Assembly (NCBI GenBank): GCA_012839805.1
Contig: DUMU01000007.1
Location: 142,374-206,373 of the forward strand
Origin: Bacillota bacterium
GTDB lineage: Bacteria; Bacillota; Limnochordia; Limnochordales; DUMU01
DNA length: 64,000 nt
Direction of reading: 5' to 3'
The position numbers and the translations under genes were made by a program. How positions within the stretch are numbered: the stretch's first letter is position 1; each line of letters starts with the position of its first letter. This document shows positions 17,885-26,774 of this stretch, one piece after another. Under the pieces are notes generated by a model that saw only the letters and a program-made list of their open reading frames with translations, made no database searches and was not told where the DNA came from.

Positions 17885-19336
17885 GTGGCCGGCAAACAGT
17901 TTCCGCGTGGGTTTCTGTGGGGAGTAGCCACAGCCTCCTACCAGATCGAGGGGGCCGTGGCGGAGGACGGCCGGGGCGAGTCGATCTGGGACCGTTTCAG
18001 CCATACGCCGGGTAAGACCTGGGAAGGGGATACCGGCGACACGGCTTGTGACCACTATCACCGTTATGCGGAAGACGTTGGTCTCATGGAACGGATGGGG
18101 ATTTCGGCCTACCGTTTCTCCATCGCCTGGCCGCGTATTTTCCCCGCCGGTCGCGGGCAGCCCAACCGGAAGGGGCTCGATTTCTACCAGCGGCTCCTCG
18201 ACCGGTTGGAAGCCGCTCGCCTCCGCCCCTTTGCCACCCTTTACCATTGGGATTTACCCCAGGCGCTGCAGGATCGGGGAGGGTGGGCCAACCGGGATAC
18301 GGCCCGCTGGTTTGCCGATTACGCCGCCTACGTTATGGAGCGACTCCGGGGACGGGTAGAGGCCTGGATCACCCATAACGAGCCCTGGGTGGTGGCTTAT
18401 CTTGGACATGTCACCGGGGAGCATGCCCCGGGCTTGCGGGATCTGCGCACCGGAGTGCAGGTTACCCACCATTTGTTGCTCTCCCACGGGCTGGCCGTGC
18501 AGGCCTTTCGGGAACTGGGGATACCAGGGAAGATCGGCATAACCCTCAACATACAACTGGTTCACCCGGCGACCGACCGGGAGGAGGACCGCCGGGCAGC
18601 CCACCTGGCGGACGGGGTGTTCAATCGCTGGTTCTTGGAGCCCGTTTTCAAGGGAGCGTACCCGGAAGACGTATGGGGGCTTTTCCGGCAGCTCGGAGTC
18701 GCCCCGCGGGTTTCCGACGGGGACCTGGCCGTGATCGGCCGGCCCGTTGACTTCCTGGGCGTCAACTACTACACCCGGGCTCTGGTGCAATACGACCCGG
18801 CGGCCACGGAGACCTTCGGCGTACGGATCCTGCCGGGCCCGGGGCCCAAGACCGCCATGGGGTGGGAGATCTACCCGCAGGGGCTCTACGAGGTACTGAC
18901 CGGCATCCACCGGGTGTACGGCCCGCGGCAGATCTATATCACCGAGAACGGAGCTGCGTTTCCCGATCGGTTGGAGGAGTCCGGCGAGGCTGCCGCGCGG
19001 CACACGGGACAGGCAGGCTCGCTGTCGGGCTCAAGGGCCGGCTCGGCCTCCGGTTTCTCGGCGGATTCGCCGGTAGTTCGGGACCCTGAGCGCATAGAGT
19101 ACCTGGGACGCCACTTCTATCAAGCCTGGCGAGCCATCCAGGACGGGGTGCCCCTGGCCGGGTACTTCGTTTGGTCCCTCCTCGACAACTTCGAATGGGC
19201 CTTCGGCTACTCGAAGCGGTTCGGTCTGATCTACGTCGACTATCCCACGCAGCGCCGTATCCCGAAGGAGAGCGCCAGTTTCTATCGCCGGGTGGCCGAG
19301 GAGAACACGATCGACGACCGGTTCGCGGGCGAGTGA
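17885..19336 (+). CDS. Glycoside hydrolase family 1 beta-glucosidase
   Basis: The 483-residue enzyme hydrolyses beta-linked glucosides or galactosides. Family 1 marks are clear: FLWGVATASYQIEGA at the N-terminus, THNEP (about 165, acid/base Glu), and ITENGA (about 353, nucleophile Glu). No signal peptide, so it acts on imported sugars. Between about 365 and 397 there is an extra Gly/Ser/Ala-rich stretch not expected in the family, before the normal ERIEYLGRHF segment; it should be a surface loop. The GTG start has GAGGAGGGG upstream. With the sugar-binding protein it forms a likely glucoside-use group. Confidence 0.93.
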   Translation: MAGKQFPRGFLWGVATASYQIEGAVAEDGRGESIWDRFSHTPGKTWEGDTGDTACDHYHRYAEDVGLMERMGISAYRFSIAWPRIFPAGRGQPNRKGLDFYQRLLDRLEAARLRPFATLYHWDLPQALQDRGGWANRDTARWFADYAAYVMERLRGRVEAWITHNEPWVVAYLGHVTGEHAPGLRDLRTGVQVTHHLLLSHGLAVQAFRELGIPGKIGITLNIQLVHPATDREEDRRAAHLADGVFNRWFLEPVFKGAYPEDVWGLFRQLGVAPRVSDGDLAVIGRPVDFLGVNYYTRALVQYDPAATETFGVRILPGPGPKTAMGWEIYPQGLYEVLTGIHRVYGPRQIYITENGAAFPDRLEESGEAAARHTGQAGSLSGSRAGSASGFSADSPVVRDPERIEYLGRHFYQAWRAIQDGVPLAGYFVWSLLDNFEWAFGYSKRFGLIYVDYPTQRRIPKESASFYRRVAEENTIDDRFAGE

Positions 19337-19422
19337 GCAGGAGCAGATGTTCTCCCACAGTGCCGGCTTTACGCCCGGCGGCTCACCTGCATCACTCTCC
19401 GCCCAGGTGACGCTGTACGACG

Positions 19423-19815
19423 TCAAGCACAGCTCGAGCCCGGCCCAGTGCAAGGGCGGCCTCGGCTTGGGCGGGAGGCTTCGTAAACAACCCTCCCTTC
19501 TCGGGTGGCGCGCCGGACGAAAGAACTGCTCCGGCTCAGCTCCTCGAACTCCGCCGGTGTATAAACCAGCAGGTCGAGGGCCACCGGCACGTTGAGCTCA
19601 TGACGAGCCCGTTCTAGCCGCTGCAGGAAGGGAGCCGGGTCGTCGCGTATCAGGATGAGGTCGATGTCGCCGGCCGAGTGGATTGAGCCGCGACCGAAGC
19701 TGCCTAACAAGATGGCTCGAATGACGTCGGTCTGCGCGAGACGCTCGACGATTCGGTCCAACGCTTCCTGAAGCCGGCGGCGGCGTGCCTCGGTGTCCGG
19801 CATGCGAAAACCCAT
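19423..19815 (-). CDS. Minimal nucleotidyltransferase (MNT-type), possibly frameshifted at the 3' end
   Basis: The 130-residue protein contains the NTP_transf_2 signature: GSFGRGSIHSAGDIDLILI (about 38-56), with the G-S-x-x-R-G and D-x-D catalytic residues. Such proteins often pair with a HEPN gene as MNT-HEPN toxin-antitoxin modules; no HEPN gene is adjacent here. The last 19 residues are Ser/Pro/Gly/Cys-rich and unlike the family. In the +1 frame from about 19488 an Ala/Leu-rich helical sequence (AQAEAALALGRARAVLD) runs to a stop at 19392, which suggests a frameshift. The ATG has AGAGGGG upstream. It converges with the GH1 gene. Confidence 0.75.
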   Translation of the reverse strand: MGFRMPDTEARRRRLQEALDRIVERLAQTDVIRAILLGSFGRGSIHSAGDIDLILIRDDPAPFLQRLERARHELNVPVALDLLVYTPAEFEELSRSSSFVRRATREGRVVYEASRPSRGRPCTGPGSSCA

Positions 19816-19951
19816 GGCGCACTGCCCCTCTACTCCCGATGGCTTGATGATACCGGCCCGGCACCTGGTCGCAAGGTGCCGTGTTCACGATGCCTGGCTC
19901 TGTCCCGGCTTCCAGCGACGGGCCAGCGGTTCAGCCGGGCTCCGGGGCTGA

Positions 19952-20407
19952 CTAAGTTTCAGCGATGCTTCCGGCGCGGTCCACCGGCCTGGCGGGCGCG
20001 GGCCGGCCCGTTTCGTCGGTCCCCATCGGGGCGACGGCCGGGGCGCCCGTCTCCACCCGCCGCACGACCCGGTTTTCATCGTCCAGAATAAGTACCCGGG
20101 GACGAAGCCGGCGAGCTTCCTCCTCATCGAAGAGCCCGTAGGCGATGATAATGACCTGATCCCCCACCTGGAAGCGGCGGGCGGCGGCGCCGTTGATGCC
20201 GATGACACCGGAGCCCGGTTCACCGGCGATGGTGTAGGTCTCCATCCTTTCACCGGTCATCAGGTTGAGCACCTGGACACGTTCGTTCTCCAAAATCCCT
20301 GCTTCCTCCAGCAGTTGCCGATCGATGGTGATGCTGCCGACGTAATCCAACCGGGTTTCGGTAACCCGTCCGCGGTGGAGCTTGGCGTGCATCATAGTGC
20401 GCAACAC
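19952..20407 (-). CDS. panD: Aspartate 1-decarboxylase
   Basis: PanD makes beta-alanine from aspartate for pantothenate synthesis, using a pyruvoyl cofactor formed by self-cleavage. The cleavage site Gly24-Ser25 is in YVGSITID at exactly the canonical position, and the N-terminal MMHAKLHR and the DENRVV segment match the family. At 151 residues it has about 25 extra Pro/Arg/Ala-rich residues at the C-terminus compared with usual members (115-130). The GTG start has GGAGGTGG six bases upstream. It follows panB by 89 bases on the same strand and is the last gene of the pantothenate cluster. Confidence 0.95.
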   Translation of the reverse strand: MLRTMMHAKLHRGRVTETRLDYVGSITIDRQLLEEAGILENERVQVLNLMTGERMETYTIAGEPGSGVIGINGAAARRFQVGDQVIIIAYGLFDEEEARRLRPRVLILDDENRVVRRVETGAPAVAPMGTDETGRPAPARPVDRAGSIAET

Positions 20408-20496
20408 GATGAACCACCTCCAACCCGCTCACGACCGTTCCGGCTACCCGCGCTCGATTTCCGAGTGCTGGCTGCTGACCTCCATCGGCAAACCGG

Positions 20497-21345
20497 TCAC
20501 GGTCGTACTTCTCGATCTCCTCCATCCGGGGCCGGCCTGGCCCATTCCGCGTGGGTCACCTCGGCCTCCCCGGGGAACTCCTTGTTTTCCACTGCCTTCC
20601 GATACGCCACCAGGGCATCGAACAACCGGGCGCGCAGGTCGTCGAAGACGCGCACGAACCGGGGCGGTTTGGGGTTGAAGCCCAGCAGGTCGTAGATGAC
20701 CAGGACCTGGCCCGAGGTATAACGCCCGGCTCCAATCCCTATGGTCGGTACGTCAACCGCTTCGGTCACCATCTTGCCAACTTCTTCAGGAACCGACTCG
20801 ATCACGATGGAGAAGGCTCCGGCTGCCTCTAAAGCTTTGGCATCCTCTACGAGCTTGCGCGCGGCCGCCTCGTCTCGCCCCTGGATACGGTAACCTCCCA
20901 GCCGGTGAACCGCCTGCGGCGTCAATCCCACGTGTCCCATTACCGGTATCCCGGTATTAACGATGGCCTCCACCCGGGAGGCCATCTCCTGCCCCCCCTC
21001 GAGTTTGACGGCATGAGCTCCGCCCTCCTTGACCAGGCGACCGGCGTTTTCGACAGCCTGTTCAACGGAAACCTGGTAGGAAAGAAACGGCATATCCGCG
21101 ATCACCATGGCATGCGACGTGGCCGCCGCCACCGCCCGCGTATGGTGGATCATATCCTCCATCGTTACGGGCAAGGTGGTTTCGTAGCCGAGAACCACCA
21201 TTCCCACCGAGTCCCCCACTAGTATCAACGGGATGCCGGCCTCGTCCGCGGCCCGGGCGAAGGGCGCGTCGTAGGCGGTCACCATGGCGATCGGAACTCC
21301 CGCGGTTTTCATTTCCTGAACTTTCTGAACTCTAACCCGGCTCAA
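20497..21345 (-). CDS. panB: 3-methyl-2-oxobutanoate hydroxymethyltransferase (ketopantoate hydroxymethyltransferase)
   Basis: PanB transfers a hydroxymethyl group from methylenetetrahydrofolate to 2-oxoisovalerate, the first pantothenate step. The 282-residue protein has the family's MVTAYDAPFA, LVGDSVGMVVLGY, ADMPF, the KLEGG segment, GHVGLTPQ and TIGIGAG motifs, including the metal-binding Asp residues. The start is TTG, with GGAGGG at normal spacing. It lies between the CPBP gene (82-base gap) and panD. Confidence 0.95.
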   Translation of the reverse strand: MSRVRVQKVQEMKTAGVPIAMVTAYDAPFARAADEAGIPLILVGDSVGMVVLGYETTLPVTMEDMIHHTRAVAAATSHAMVIADMPFLSYQVSVEQAVENAGRLVKEGGAHAVKLEGGQEMASRVEAIVNTGIPVMGHVGLTPQAVHRLGGYRIQGRDEAAARKLVEDAKALEAAGAFSIVIESVPEEVGKMVTEAVDVPTIGIGAGRYTSGQVLVIYDLLGFNPKPPRFVRVFDDLRARLFDALVAYRKAVENKEFPGEAEVTHAEWARPAPDGGDREVRP

Positions 21346-21427
21346 CCTCGGTCCCTCCGTGCCAAATTGGAAGGCGGGGAGCCCAAACTGGCTACGGCCT
21401 CCGGGCGTTTCCCCCTCTCACTTTACC

Positions 21428-22174
21428 TCATCCACCGGCGAGTGGGAAGAGCAGGAAGATCATCACCGTCCAGAGGGAGTGGGAAATGATCCCGGGCACG
21501 ACGCTCCGGCGCCAAAGTAGAAGCAGCCCCCAGCCCAGCCCGGCTACGAAGGCGGCCAGTACCAGCATCAGATTGCCGGACGCGACGTGTACCAGTGCGT
21601 ACACGAGCGCGCCCAAGACCCAGGCGAGACCCGGGCCCACCCAGGTGGAGAGTTGGCGTTGCAGGAAACCTCGCCAGAAGATCTCTTCGGCGGGGCTGGT
21701 GACCAAGAGGAGGATCGCGCCGATAAGTAAGCGATCGGCCTGATCTCGGATAGCGTAGACATCGCCAATCTGCCCCGGAGCGAACGGGAAAATCACCCGC
21801 GCCGCCCAGTTGCCCACGGCGAAAATGGCATAGAGCGCGAGAGCACTGGCCGCTCCGACTACCGCGTTTTCATAAGTCCACTCATCCCGCTTCCACGGGG
21901 CGCCGCCGGCCAGGACCGCGTAAGCGGTGAGCAGCACTGCCGCCGCCACCATGCCGGCCCAGAAACTCACGATCCGCCAACCAAAGATAACGACCCAAAA
22001 GAAGGCGGCAAGAGCCAGGCCGGCCACCACCCGTATCGCCCGGGCGCTAAGTGCCTGCGACCGCTGCCCGCGCTCGCCGCCGTCGCGGGTGCCGCTGCCC
22101 GCGCCGCTCCCGGGGCTACCGCCAGTACGGCGGGGAGTGCCACCGGCCGCGGTGCTGCCGCCGGTGCCTCTCAT
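21428..22174 (-). CDS. CPBP family intramembrane metalloprotease-like protein
   Basis: The 248-residue protein has a Gly/Arg/Ser-rich N-terminal tail (about 1-40) followed by about six to eight membrane segments. The CPBP (Abi) motifs are present: EEIFWRG (Glu163-Glu164 with Arg168) and a later HVASGN and HSLWTV. This family includes CAAX prenyl protease-like and bacteriocin self-immunity proteins; substrate is unknown. Its ATG overlaps the menA stop by four bases, implying translational coupling with the prenyltransferase rather than with panB. Confidence 0.85.
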   Translation of the reverse strand: MRGTGGSTAAGGTPRRTGGSPGSGAGSGTRDGGERGQRSQALSARAIRVVAGLALAAFFWVVIFGWRIVSFWAGMVAAAVLLTAYAVLAGGAPWKRDEWTYENAVVGAASALALYAIFAVGNWAARVIFPFAPGQIGDVYAIRDQADRLLIGAILLLVTSPAEEIFWRGFLQRQLSTWVGPGLAWVLGALVYALVHVASGNLMLVLAAFVAGLGWGLLLLWRRSVVPGIISHSLWTVMIFLLFPLAGG

Positions 22175-23118
22175 CCCAGCAATACCCCGACGAGGGTCCC
22201 TGCGGTCAGCAGGAGACCGAACTGCAGGTGGAGGCGGGCCGTGAGGGGTTCAACCGGAATCACCAGTTCACCACCGGCGTGCACTCGGCGGATAAGGTGG
22301 AAGGCACCCGGCAGGGTGACCGCCACCACCACGGTCCAGGCGGGCAGGGTGCCCAGGACGATGTTCAAGAGCGTAGTGGCGTAGGCTCCGGCAACGAGGA
22401 AGTCGTAGAGCGCCACCGCGCCCCGGTGGCCAAGCCACGTGGTCAGGCTGACCACGCCGCTCGCCCGATCGTCGTTGGCATCCCGCAGGTCGTTGCCGTG
22501 CAGGATGGCTGCTACCAGGCAGGCGACCGGCAAGGAGGCCAGCAGGACCGAGCCGCTCAGCCTCCCCGTCTGAACCACATACCCTCCCAGGGTCATGAGT
22601 ACTCCCATCAGGACGAAAACGAGCGGAACGCCCAGCCCGCGGTACTTGTAATTGACCGGCCCGGCCGTGTACCAGTATCCTCCCAAGATCCCGATCACAC
22701 CGAGCAGAGCTATGATCCAGCCCCGGATGGCGATCAGGTAGAAGCCACCTAAAGCAGCCAAGGCGAAGGCGACATAACCACCCATCAGTGCGCTGCGGGC
22801 CGGGAGCCACCCCAACACGAGGAAAGGCTGGATATGGCCCTTGTTTTGGGGCGTGTCGAGCCCGTTCCGGTAATCATAGTACGAGTTGACCAGATTCGTG
22901 CCTATCTGAAGCAGAACTCCGCCCACCAAAGCGACCAGGAAAGGCAGGGGCAAAAACGAGTGGGAGGGCAATGCCAAAACGGTTCCGAGGAGAACCGGGA
23001 TCGCGGAGGCGGTGAGCGAAAAGGGACGCACTGCCATCAGCCACAGCCGCCAGGGCGGGAGCCCTGCGGGGCGCGACGGCGGGACGGCGATCGAAGGGCT
23101 AGGTGCGACAACCGGCAT
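22171..23118 (-). CDS. menA: UbiA-family prenyltransferase, probably MenA (1,4-dihydroxy-2-naphthoate polyprenyltransferase)
   Basis: The 315-residue polytopic membrane protein has the two Asp-rich UbiA motifs: NSYYDYRNGLD (about 78-88) and NDLRDANDD (about 205). The N-terminal RPFSLTASAIPVLLG and the LGHRGAVALYD segment match MenA, which attaches the isoprenoid tail in menaquinone synthesis, over other UbiA proteins. No other men genes are nearby. It starts seven bases after the panC stop, with GGAGTG upstream, so it is in the same transcript as the pantothenate genes. Confidence 0.82.
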   Translation of the reverse strand: MPVVAPSPSIAVPPSRPAGLPPWRLWLMAVRPFSLTASAIPVLLGTVLALPSHSFLPLPFLVALVGGVLLQIGTNLVNSYYDYRNGLDTPQNKGHIQPFLVLGWLPARSALMGGYVAFALAALGGFYLIAIRGWIIALLGVIGILGGYWYTAGPVNYKYRGLGVPLVFVLMGVLMTLGGYVVQTGRLSGSVLLASLPVACLVAAILHGNDLRDANDDRASGVVSLTTWLGHRGAVALYDFLVAGAYATTLLNIVLGTLPAWTVVVAVTLPGAFHLIRRVHAGGELVIPVEPLTARLHLQFGLLLTAGTLVGVLLG

Positions 23119-23124
23119 GGGTAT

Positions 23125-24030
23125 TCACTCCCATTCGCTCCAGGTTCGATTGAAGAGTTCGTCGGCGGAAAGCTCCTTTCCACTCGGATCGAAGAGGGCA
23201 TTGTCGATCAGGCGGGTCTTACCGATGAAGACTGCCAGGGCGAAAAGGGCGGGCTTTTCTACCCGTTCCAGGGGAAGCAGGGTGAGGGGATCCACGATTT
23301 CTATATAGTCCACTCGTGAACTGTCTGCCCTTCCCACCACCTCTTCCATCCGGTGGCGCAGGCGGGTAGCATCCCGTTCACCGGCGGCAAGCGACCGGCC
23401 GGCTTCCTGAAGGGACTGGTAGAGCACTACCGCCTCCTGGCGTTCTGTCGGAGATAGGTAAGTGTTACGGGAAGAAAGGGCGAGCCCGTCGGGTTCACGG
23501 ACGGTGGGATAGACGGTGATCCGCAGGGGAAAGAAGAGATCGCGGACCATGCGGCGCAGGATAAGCGCCTGCTGGTAGTCCTTTTGGCCGAAGTAAGCGA
23601 CGTGGGGCTGGACGATGTTGAAGAGCTTGGTCACCACGGTGGCGACGCCGCGAAAATGTCCCGGGCGGCTGCGCCCGCAAAGGTGCCCGGCGAGCGGCCC
23701 TACGTCCACGAAGAATTGGCCGGCGCCGTCCGGGTACATCTCCTCCACCGAGGGGGCGAAGAGAAAGTCGGCACCGGCCGCGGCCGCGACGGTCCGGTCG
23801 CGGTCGAGGTCGCGCGGGTAGCGGGCGAAATCTTCGTTCGGTCCGAACTGGGTGGGGTTGACAAAGTCTGACACCACCACCACGTCGTTCTCCCGGCGGG
23901 CCGCCCGGATGAGGCTGGCATGTCCCTCATGCAGGTAACCCATGGTGGGGACGAAGCCGATCCGTGCCCCGCGGCGGCGCAGGGGAGCAAGGGAAGTACG
24001 TATTTCACGAACGGTTTTGACGAGTTCCAT
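23125..24030 (-). CDS. panC: Pantoate--beta-alanine ligase
   Basis: PanC joins pantoate and beta-alanine with ATP to make pantothenate. The 301-residue protein carries VPTMGYLHEGHASLIR (HIGH-like HEGH, about 34-37), FVNPTQFGPNEDF, YFGQKDYQQ, and the LALSSRNTYL motif corresponding to KMSKS. The ATG lies inside the end of the DUF2520 gene (26-base overlap), and menA follows after seven bases, so it sits in a tight operon. Confidence 0.96.
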   Translation of the reverse strand: MELVKTVREIRTSLAPLRRRGARIGFVPTMGYLHEGHASLIRAARRENDVVVVSDFVNPTQFGPNEDFARYPRDLDRDRTVAAAAGADFLFAPSVEEMYPDGAGQFFVDVGPLAGHLCGRSRPGHFRGVATVVTKLFNIVQPHVAYFGQKDYQQALILRRMVRDLFFPLRITVYPTVREPDGLALSSRNTYLSPTERQEAVVLYQSLQEAGRSLAAGERDATRLRHRMEEVVGRADSSRVDYIEIVDPLTLLPLERVEKPALFALAVFIGKTRLIDNALFDPSGKELSADELFNRTWSEWE

Positions 24031-25192
24031 TAGCTTGATCCCCCGTTGACGGGGTATCCCCCGTCGACAATACCCGTTCCCACTCTAGCACATCCGCTGG
24101 GGTAAGGAGGCCGTGGTTGGCCAACTCGCAGGCAAGCAAAAACGAAAGCCGGCGGTAGAGGCCGGCGGCGTTGACGGCGAAGGAGCGGCCGGACGGGCGG
24201 CTGGCCGTGCCGCTGGCCGTGCCGCCGGAGGTGCAGCCGGTTGGGCGGCCGGAGGCGCTCGGAGCGGCAAAGGCCGCGAGCGCCTGCAAATGCCGCTGAA
24301 CCGTCTCCAGGTCGCCCCGCCGCACCGGGCCGGTGACGCCGGCCGCCCCCGCCTGCTCTACGTTGGCGAGACTGCTTCTGGCCAAGCGCATCACAGTTTG
24401 GTGGGCGTCGTCCGGGCTGAAGCCGGCGGCCTTGAGCATATCCTCGGCCAGCAGCCAGACGGCCGCGCTCAGGTTGGCCGCCAGTGCCGTCGCCGCATGG
24501 TAGAAGGCCCGGCGCTCGCCGGGGACGAGGACCATCCGGCCGCCTAGCAGGGCCACGATCTCTGCCGCCGCCTTGCCGGCTTCCCCGGCCGGCCGGGCTG
24601 GCCCGGCTGGCCCGGCGGCGTTAGTGTTCTCGGTGAGCCGGGCAAAGTCCGGGGTCTCCCGGCCGGCCTCGGCAACCTCTACCGCCCAGGTCAGGCCCTC
24701 GACCTCTTCGGGCTTGCCGCTGATGGAGGCCGCCGGATGGAGCGCCAGGCGGGGGCGGCCGGCCGGCAACACCTCCACTCCGTACACCCCCGCCGTATGA
24801 ATCCAGACGGCGTCAGGCCGGACCAACCCGCTTTGGTGGAAAAGCTGAGCTACCGCGGCGAGTTCCCGGTCGGGGACGGTCAAGAAGAGCCAATCGGCCT
24901 CGCGAAGCTCGGGCGTGGGGGTGGTACGGGCCCGGGTGTTCAGCTCCGACGCCAACCTCGCGAGCCTTTCGCCTGGCGCGGGCGTTGCCGATGCCGCCCT
25001 CTCGCCCGCGGGCCGGCCCTCACCGCCGGGCCGGCCTTCCCTTCCGGACGGCACCAGGTCCGGGGCAGCTACCGGCACTGCCCTGCCCCAGACTCCGACG
25101 GGGACCAAGCCCCGGGCAGCCAAGGCCAGGCCCAGCGCGTGGCCGACCCGCCCCGGGCCCACGATGGCGAAACGCCGTGGCAACTCCTGCAT
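24005..25192 (-). CDS. Rossmann-fold and DUF2520 domain protein
   Basis: The 395-residue protein has a Rossmann fold of ProC/ketopantoate-reductase type (FAIVGPGRVGHALGLALA, 8-25) and a C-terminal DUF2520 helical domain (FYHAATALAANLSAAVWLLAEDML). Genes of this kind commonly stand beside panB and panC in Bacillota and are candidates for a reductase role in pantothenate synthesis, replacing panE, but this is not proven. Three Gly/Ala/Pro/Arg-rich repetitive insertions (about 48-68, 190-210 and 308-335) make it longer than usual (about 290). First gene of the minus-strand cluster. Confidence 0.82.
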   Translation of the reverse strand: MQELPRRFAIVGPGRVGHALGLALAARGLVPVGVWGRAVPVAAPDLVPSGREGRPGGEGRPAGERAASATPAPGERLARLASELNTRARTTPTPELREADWLFLTVPDRELAAVAQLFHQSGLVRPDAVWIHTAGVYGVEVLPAGRPRLALHPAASISGKPEEVEGLTWAVEVAEAGRETPDFARLTENTNAAGPAGPARPAGEAGKAAAEIVALLGGRMVLVPGERRAFYHAATALAANLSAAVWLLAEDMLKAAGFSPDDAHQTVMRLARSSLANVEQAGAAGVTGPVRRGDLETVQRHLQALAAFAAPSASGRPTGCTSGGTASGTASRPSGRSFAVNAAGLYRRLSFLLACELANHGLLTPADVLEWERVLSTGDTPSTGDQANGTRQNRS

Positions 25193-25534
25193 TCACAGGC
25201 CTCCCCCGGCGGATAGGGAGTTGGAGCATCCTTGTGCCAACTCCGCAACCGAAGATGGAGCGCTACTGCTCCAACTCGAACCCGCATTAGCTGAACCTGC
25301 CTCCGTAAGGCTCTCGGTTCACCGGGACCGAGGTTGTCCCACCACATCTAGCAGGTATTTGGTTCGTGATAATCGCTAGGATTACGGTTTGCCCTGACCC
25401 GGTCCCATTAAGCCGCCTCAGGTGGAGCACTTCTGCACCATAGCCATAACTCGCACTGGAGCAGAAATGTGCCAACTGCGCCTCACCCCGCCCTACTCGG
25501 CCAGTGGTTGCGCCGAGCTGGCCACCTCACCACC
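25193..25534. repeat. Non-coding stretch with four related imperfect palindromes
   Basis: No credible gene lies in these 342 bases. Four units share TGGAGC...GC(T/A)CCA or a variant: 25217-25244 (GGAGTTGG/CCAACTCC, 8-bp stem), 25256-25273 (TGGAGC/GCTCCA, 6 bp), 25422-25440 (one mismatch), and 25457-25474 (weaker). Two lie at each side of a 150-bp middle part. Clustered short terminal repeats are typical of IS21-family ends, so this may be a transposon relic, but no istA/istB remnant was recognised. Alternatively they are operator sites between two minus-strand genes. Confidence 0.45.
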
Positions 25535-26470
25535 TCACTGTGCCCCCGCCGTTCCCGTGCCTGTACCCGGTGCTCCCGCCTCTTCGACCTTGTGCCCGCC
25601 GAACTCGTTGCGCAAGGCTGCGACCACCTTGCCGGCGAAGGTATCCTCCTGCTCCGAGCGGTAACGCATGAACAGGGAGAGCCCGATCACCGGCACCGGG
25701 ATGCCAAGGTCAAGCGCCGTCTGAACCGTCCAGAGTCCTTCACCGGAGGAGTGCATGACACCGCGGATCTTGTCCAGGCGGGGGTCTTTGGCGAACGCCC
25801 TCTCCATGAGCTCCATGAGCCAGCCGCGGATGACCGAGCCGTGGTTCCAAACCCGGGCTACTTCCCTTAGATTGAGCTGAAATGGCCCGTGGGCGAGGAT
25901 CTCGAACCCCTCACCCATGGCCTGCAGCATCCCGTACTCAATTCCATTGTGAACCATCTTCACGAAGTGCCCGCTGCCTACCGGTCCGCAATGGAGGTAG
26001 CCGCCCGGTACGCTGATGTCTCGCAGCAGCGGTTCGATCGTGGGGAAAACGTCGTCGTCCGCCCCGCACATAGTGCAGGCGCCGTGCCGTGCTCCTTCGA
26101 TGCCGCCGCTTGTTCCCACGTCGACGAAGCGGATGCCGGTAGGGGCGAGCTTCTCGGCCCGGCGGAGGGTGTCGCGGTAGAACGAGTTACCCCCGTCAAT
26201 CAGAATGTCACCGGGCGACAACAGCGGTACCAGCTGGTCCATGATTTCGTCCACGACCGGGCCGGCAGGTAACATCAGCCAGATTATGCGGGGCGGCGTG
26301 AGTTTGGCTACCAGTTCAGGAAGGCTATAGGCCCCCGTGACGCCTTCTTTCTCTATTTGCTCCACTTTACTGGCGGTACGGTTCCAAGCCACCACCCGGT
26401 GGCCTTTGTCGCGCAGGTTGAGGGCGAGGTTATAGCCCATGCGCCCCAGGCCGGCCAAACCGATCTCCAC
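25535..26470 (-). CDS. gnd: 6-phosphogluconate dehydrogenase (decarboxylating), short NAD-type
   Basis: The 311-residue enzyme converts 6-phosphogluconate to ribulose 5-phosphate. The Rossmann motif GLAGLGRMGYNLA, the IDGGNSFY and DVGTSGGIEGARHGACTM substrate-binding motif, KMVHNGIEYGM with catalytic Lys and the later SSGEGLWTV are all present. Its length (about 300, not 470) fits the short YqeC/GndA type. The last 13 residues are Gly/Thr/Ala-rich. The start is GTG with GGGCTC-like weak upstream pairing. Confidence 0.94.
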   Translation of the reverse strand: MEIGLAGLGRMGYNLALNLRDKGHRVVAWNRTASKVEQIEKEGVTGAYSLPELVAKLTPPRIIWLMLPAGPVVDEIMDQLVPLLSPGDILIDGGNSFYRDTLRRAEKLAPTGIRFVDVGTSGGIEGARHGACTMCGADDDVFPTIEPLLRDISVPGGYLHCGPVGSGHFVKMVHNGIEYGMLQAMGEGFEILAHGPFQLNLREVARVWNHGSVIRGWLMELMERAFAKDPRLDKIRGVMHSSGEGLWTVQTALDLGIPVPVIGLSLFMRYRSEQEDTFAGKVVAALRNEFGGHKVEEAGAPGTGTGTAGAQ

Positions 26471-26774
26471 CGTCGATGAGCCCCCTTGACGACCGGCCCC
26501 GGCCCGGTGCCGCAGCCGGCCCTGATGTCGGTATTGCGTCCCATTTTCTCAAACCATCATAGACTGCTCATCCTCATGCGTAAAGGCATGCCCGTGTGCA
26601 GCACTGACTGTCCCCATCCGCACCCTCCTCTGTCCGGTCATGCCGCGCCCGGCGCGGCCGAGCTCCATCCACTCTCGGTACGACCGGTTGACGTCTCGAC
26701 AACCGTGGGTTAGTTTTCTATCGGCTAGGTAATATCCGGCAGGCCGGCGAGCCCGTAATCGGAGAGGAGCGTCG
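26471..26774 (+). promoter_or_regulatory. Divergent intergenic region with candidate promoter for the FtsX-like gene
   Basis: The gap separates gnd (minus) from the large permease (plus). TTGACG (26688-26693), 17 bp, TAGTTT (26711-26716) is a plausible but weak sigma-A promoter reading right. GGAGAGGAG just before 26775 is the ribosome-binding site. No gene, repeat or RNA was recognised in the rest. Confidence 0.35.

Noticed and set aside
24085-24547. Long Ala/Pro/Arg-rich frames opposite the DUF2520 gene
   Set aside because: They are antisense readings of a repetitive GC-rich insertion and resemble no protein family.
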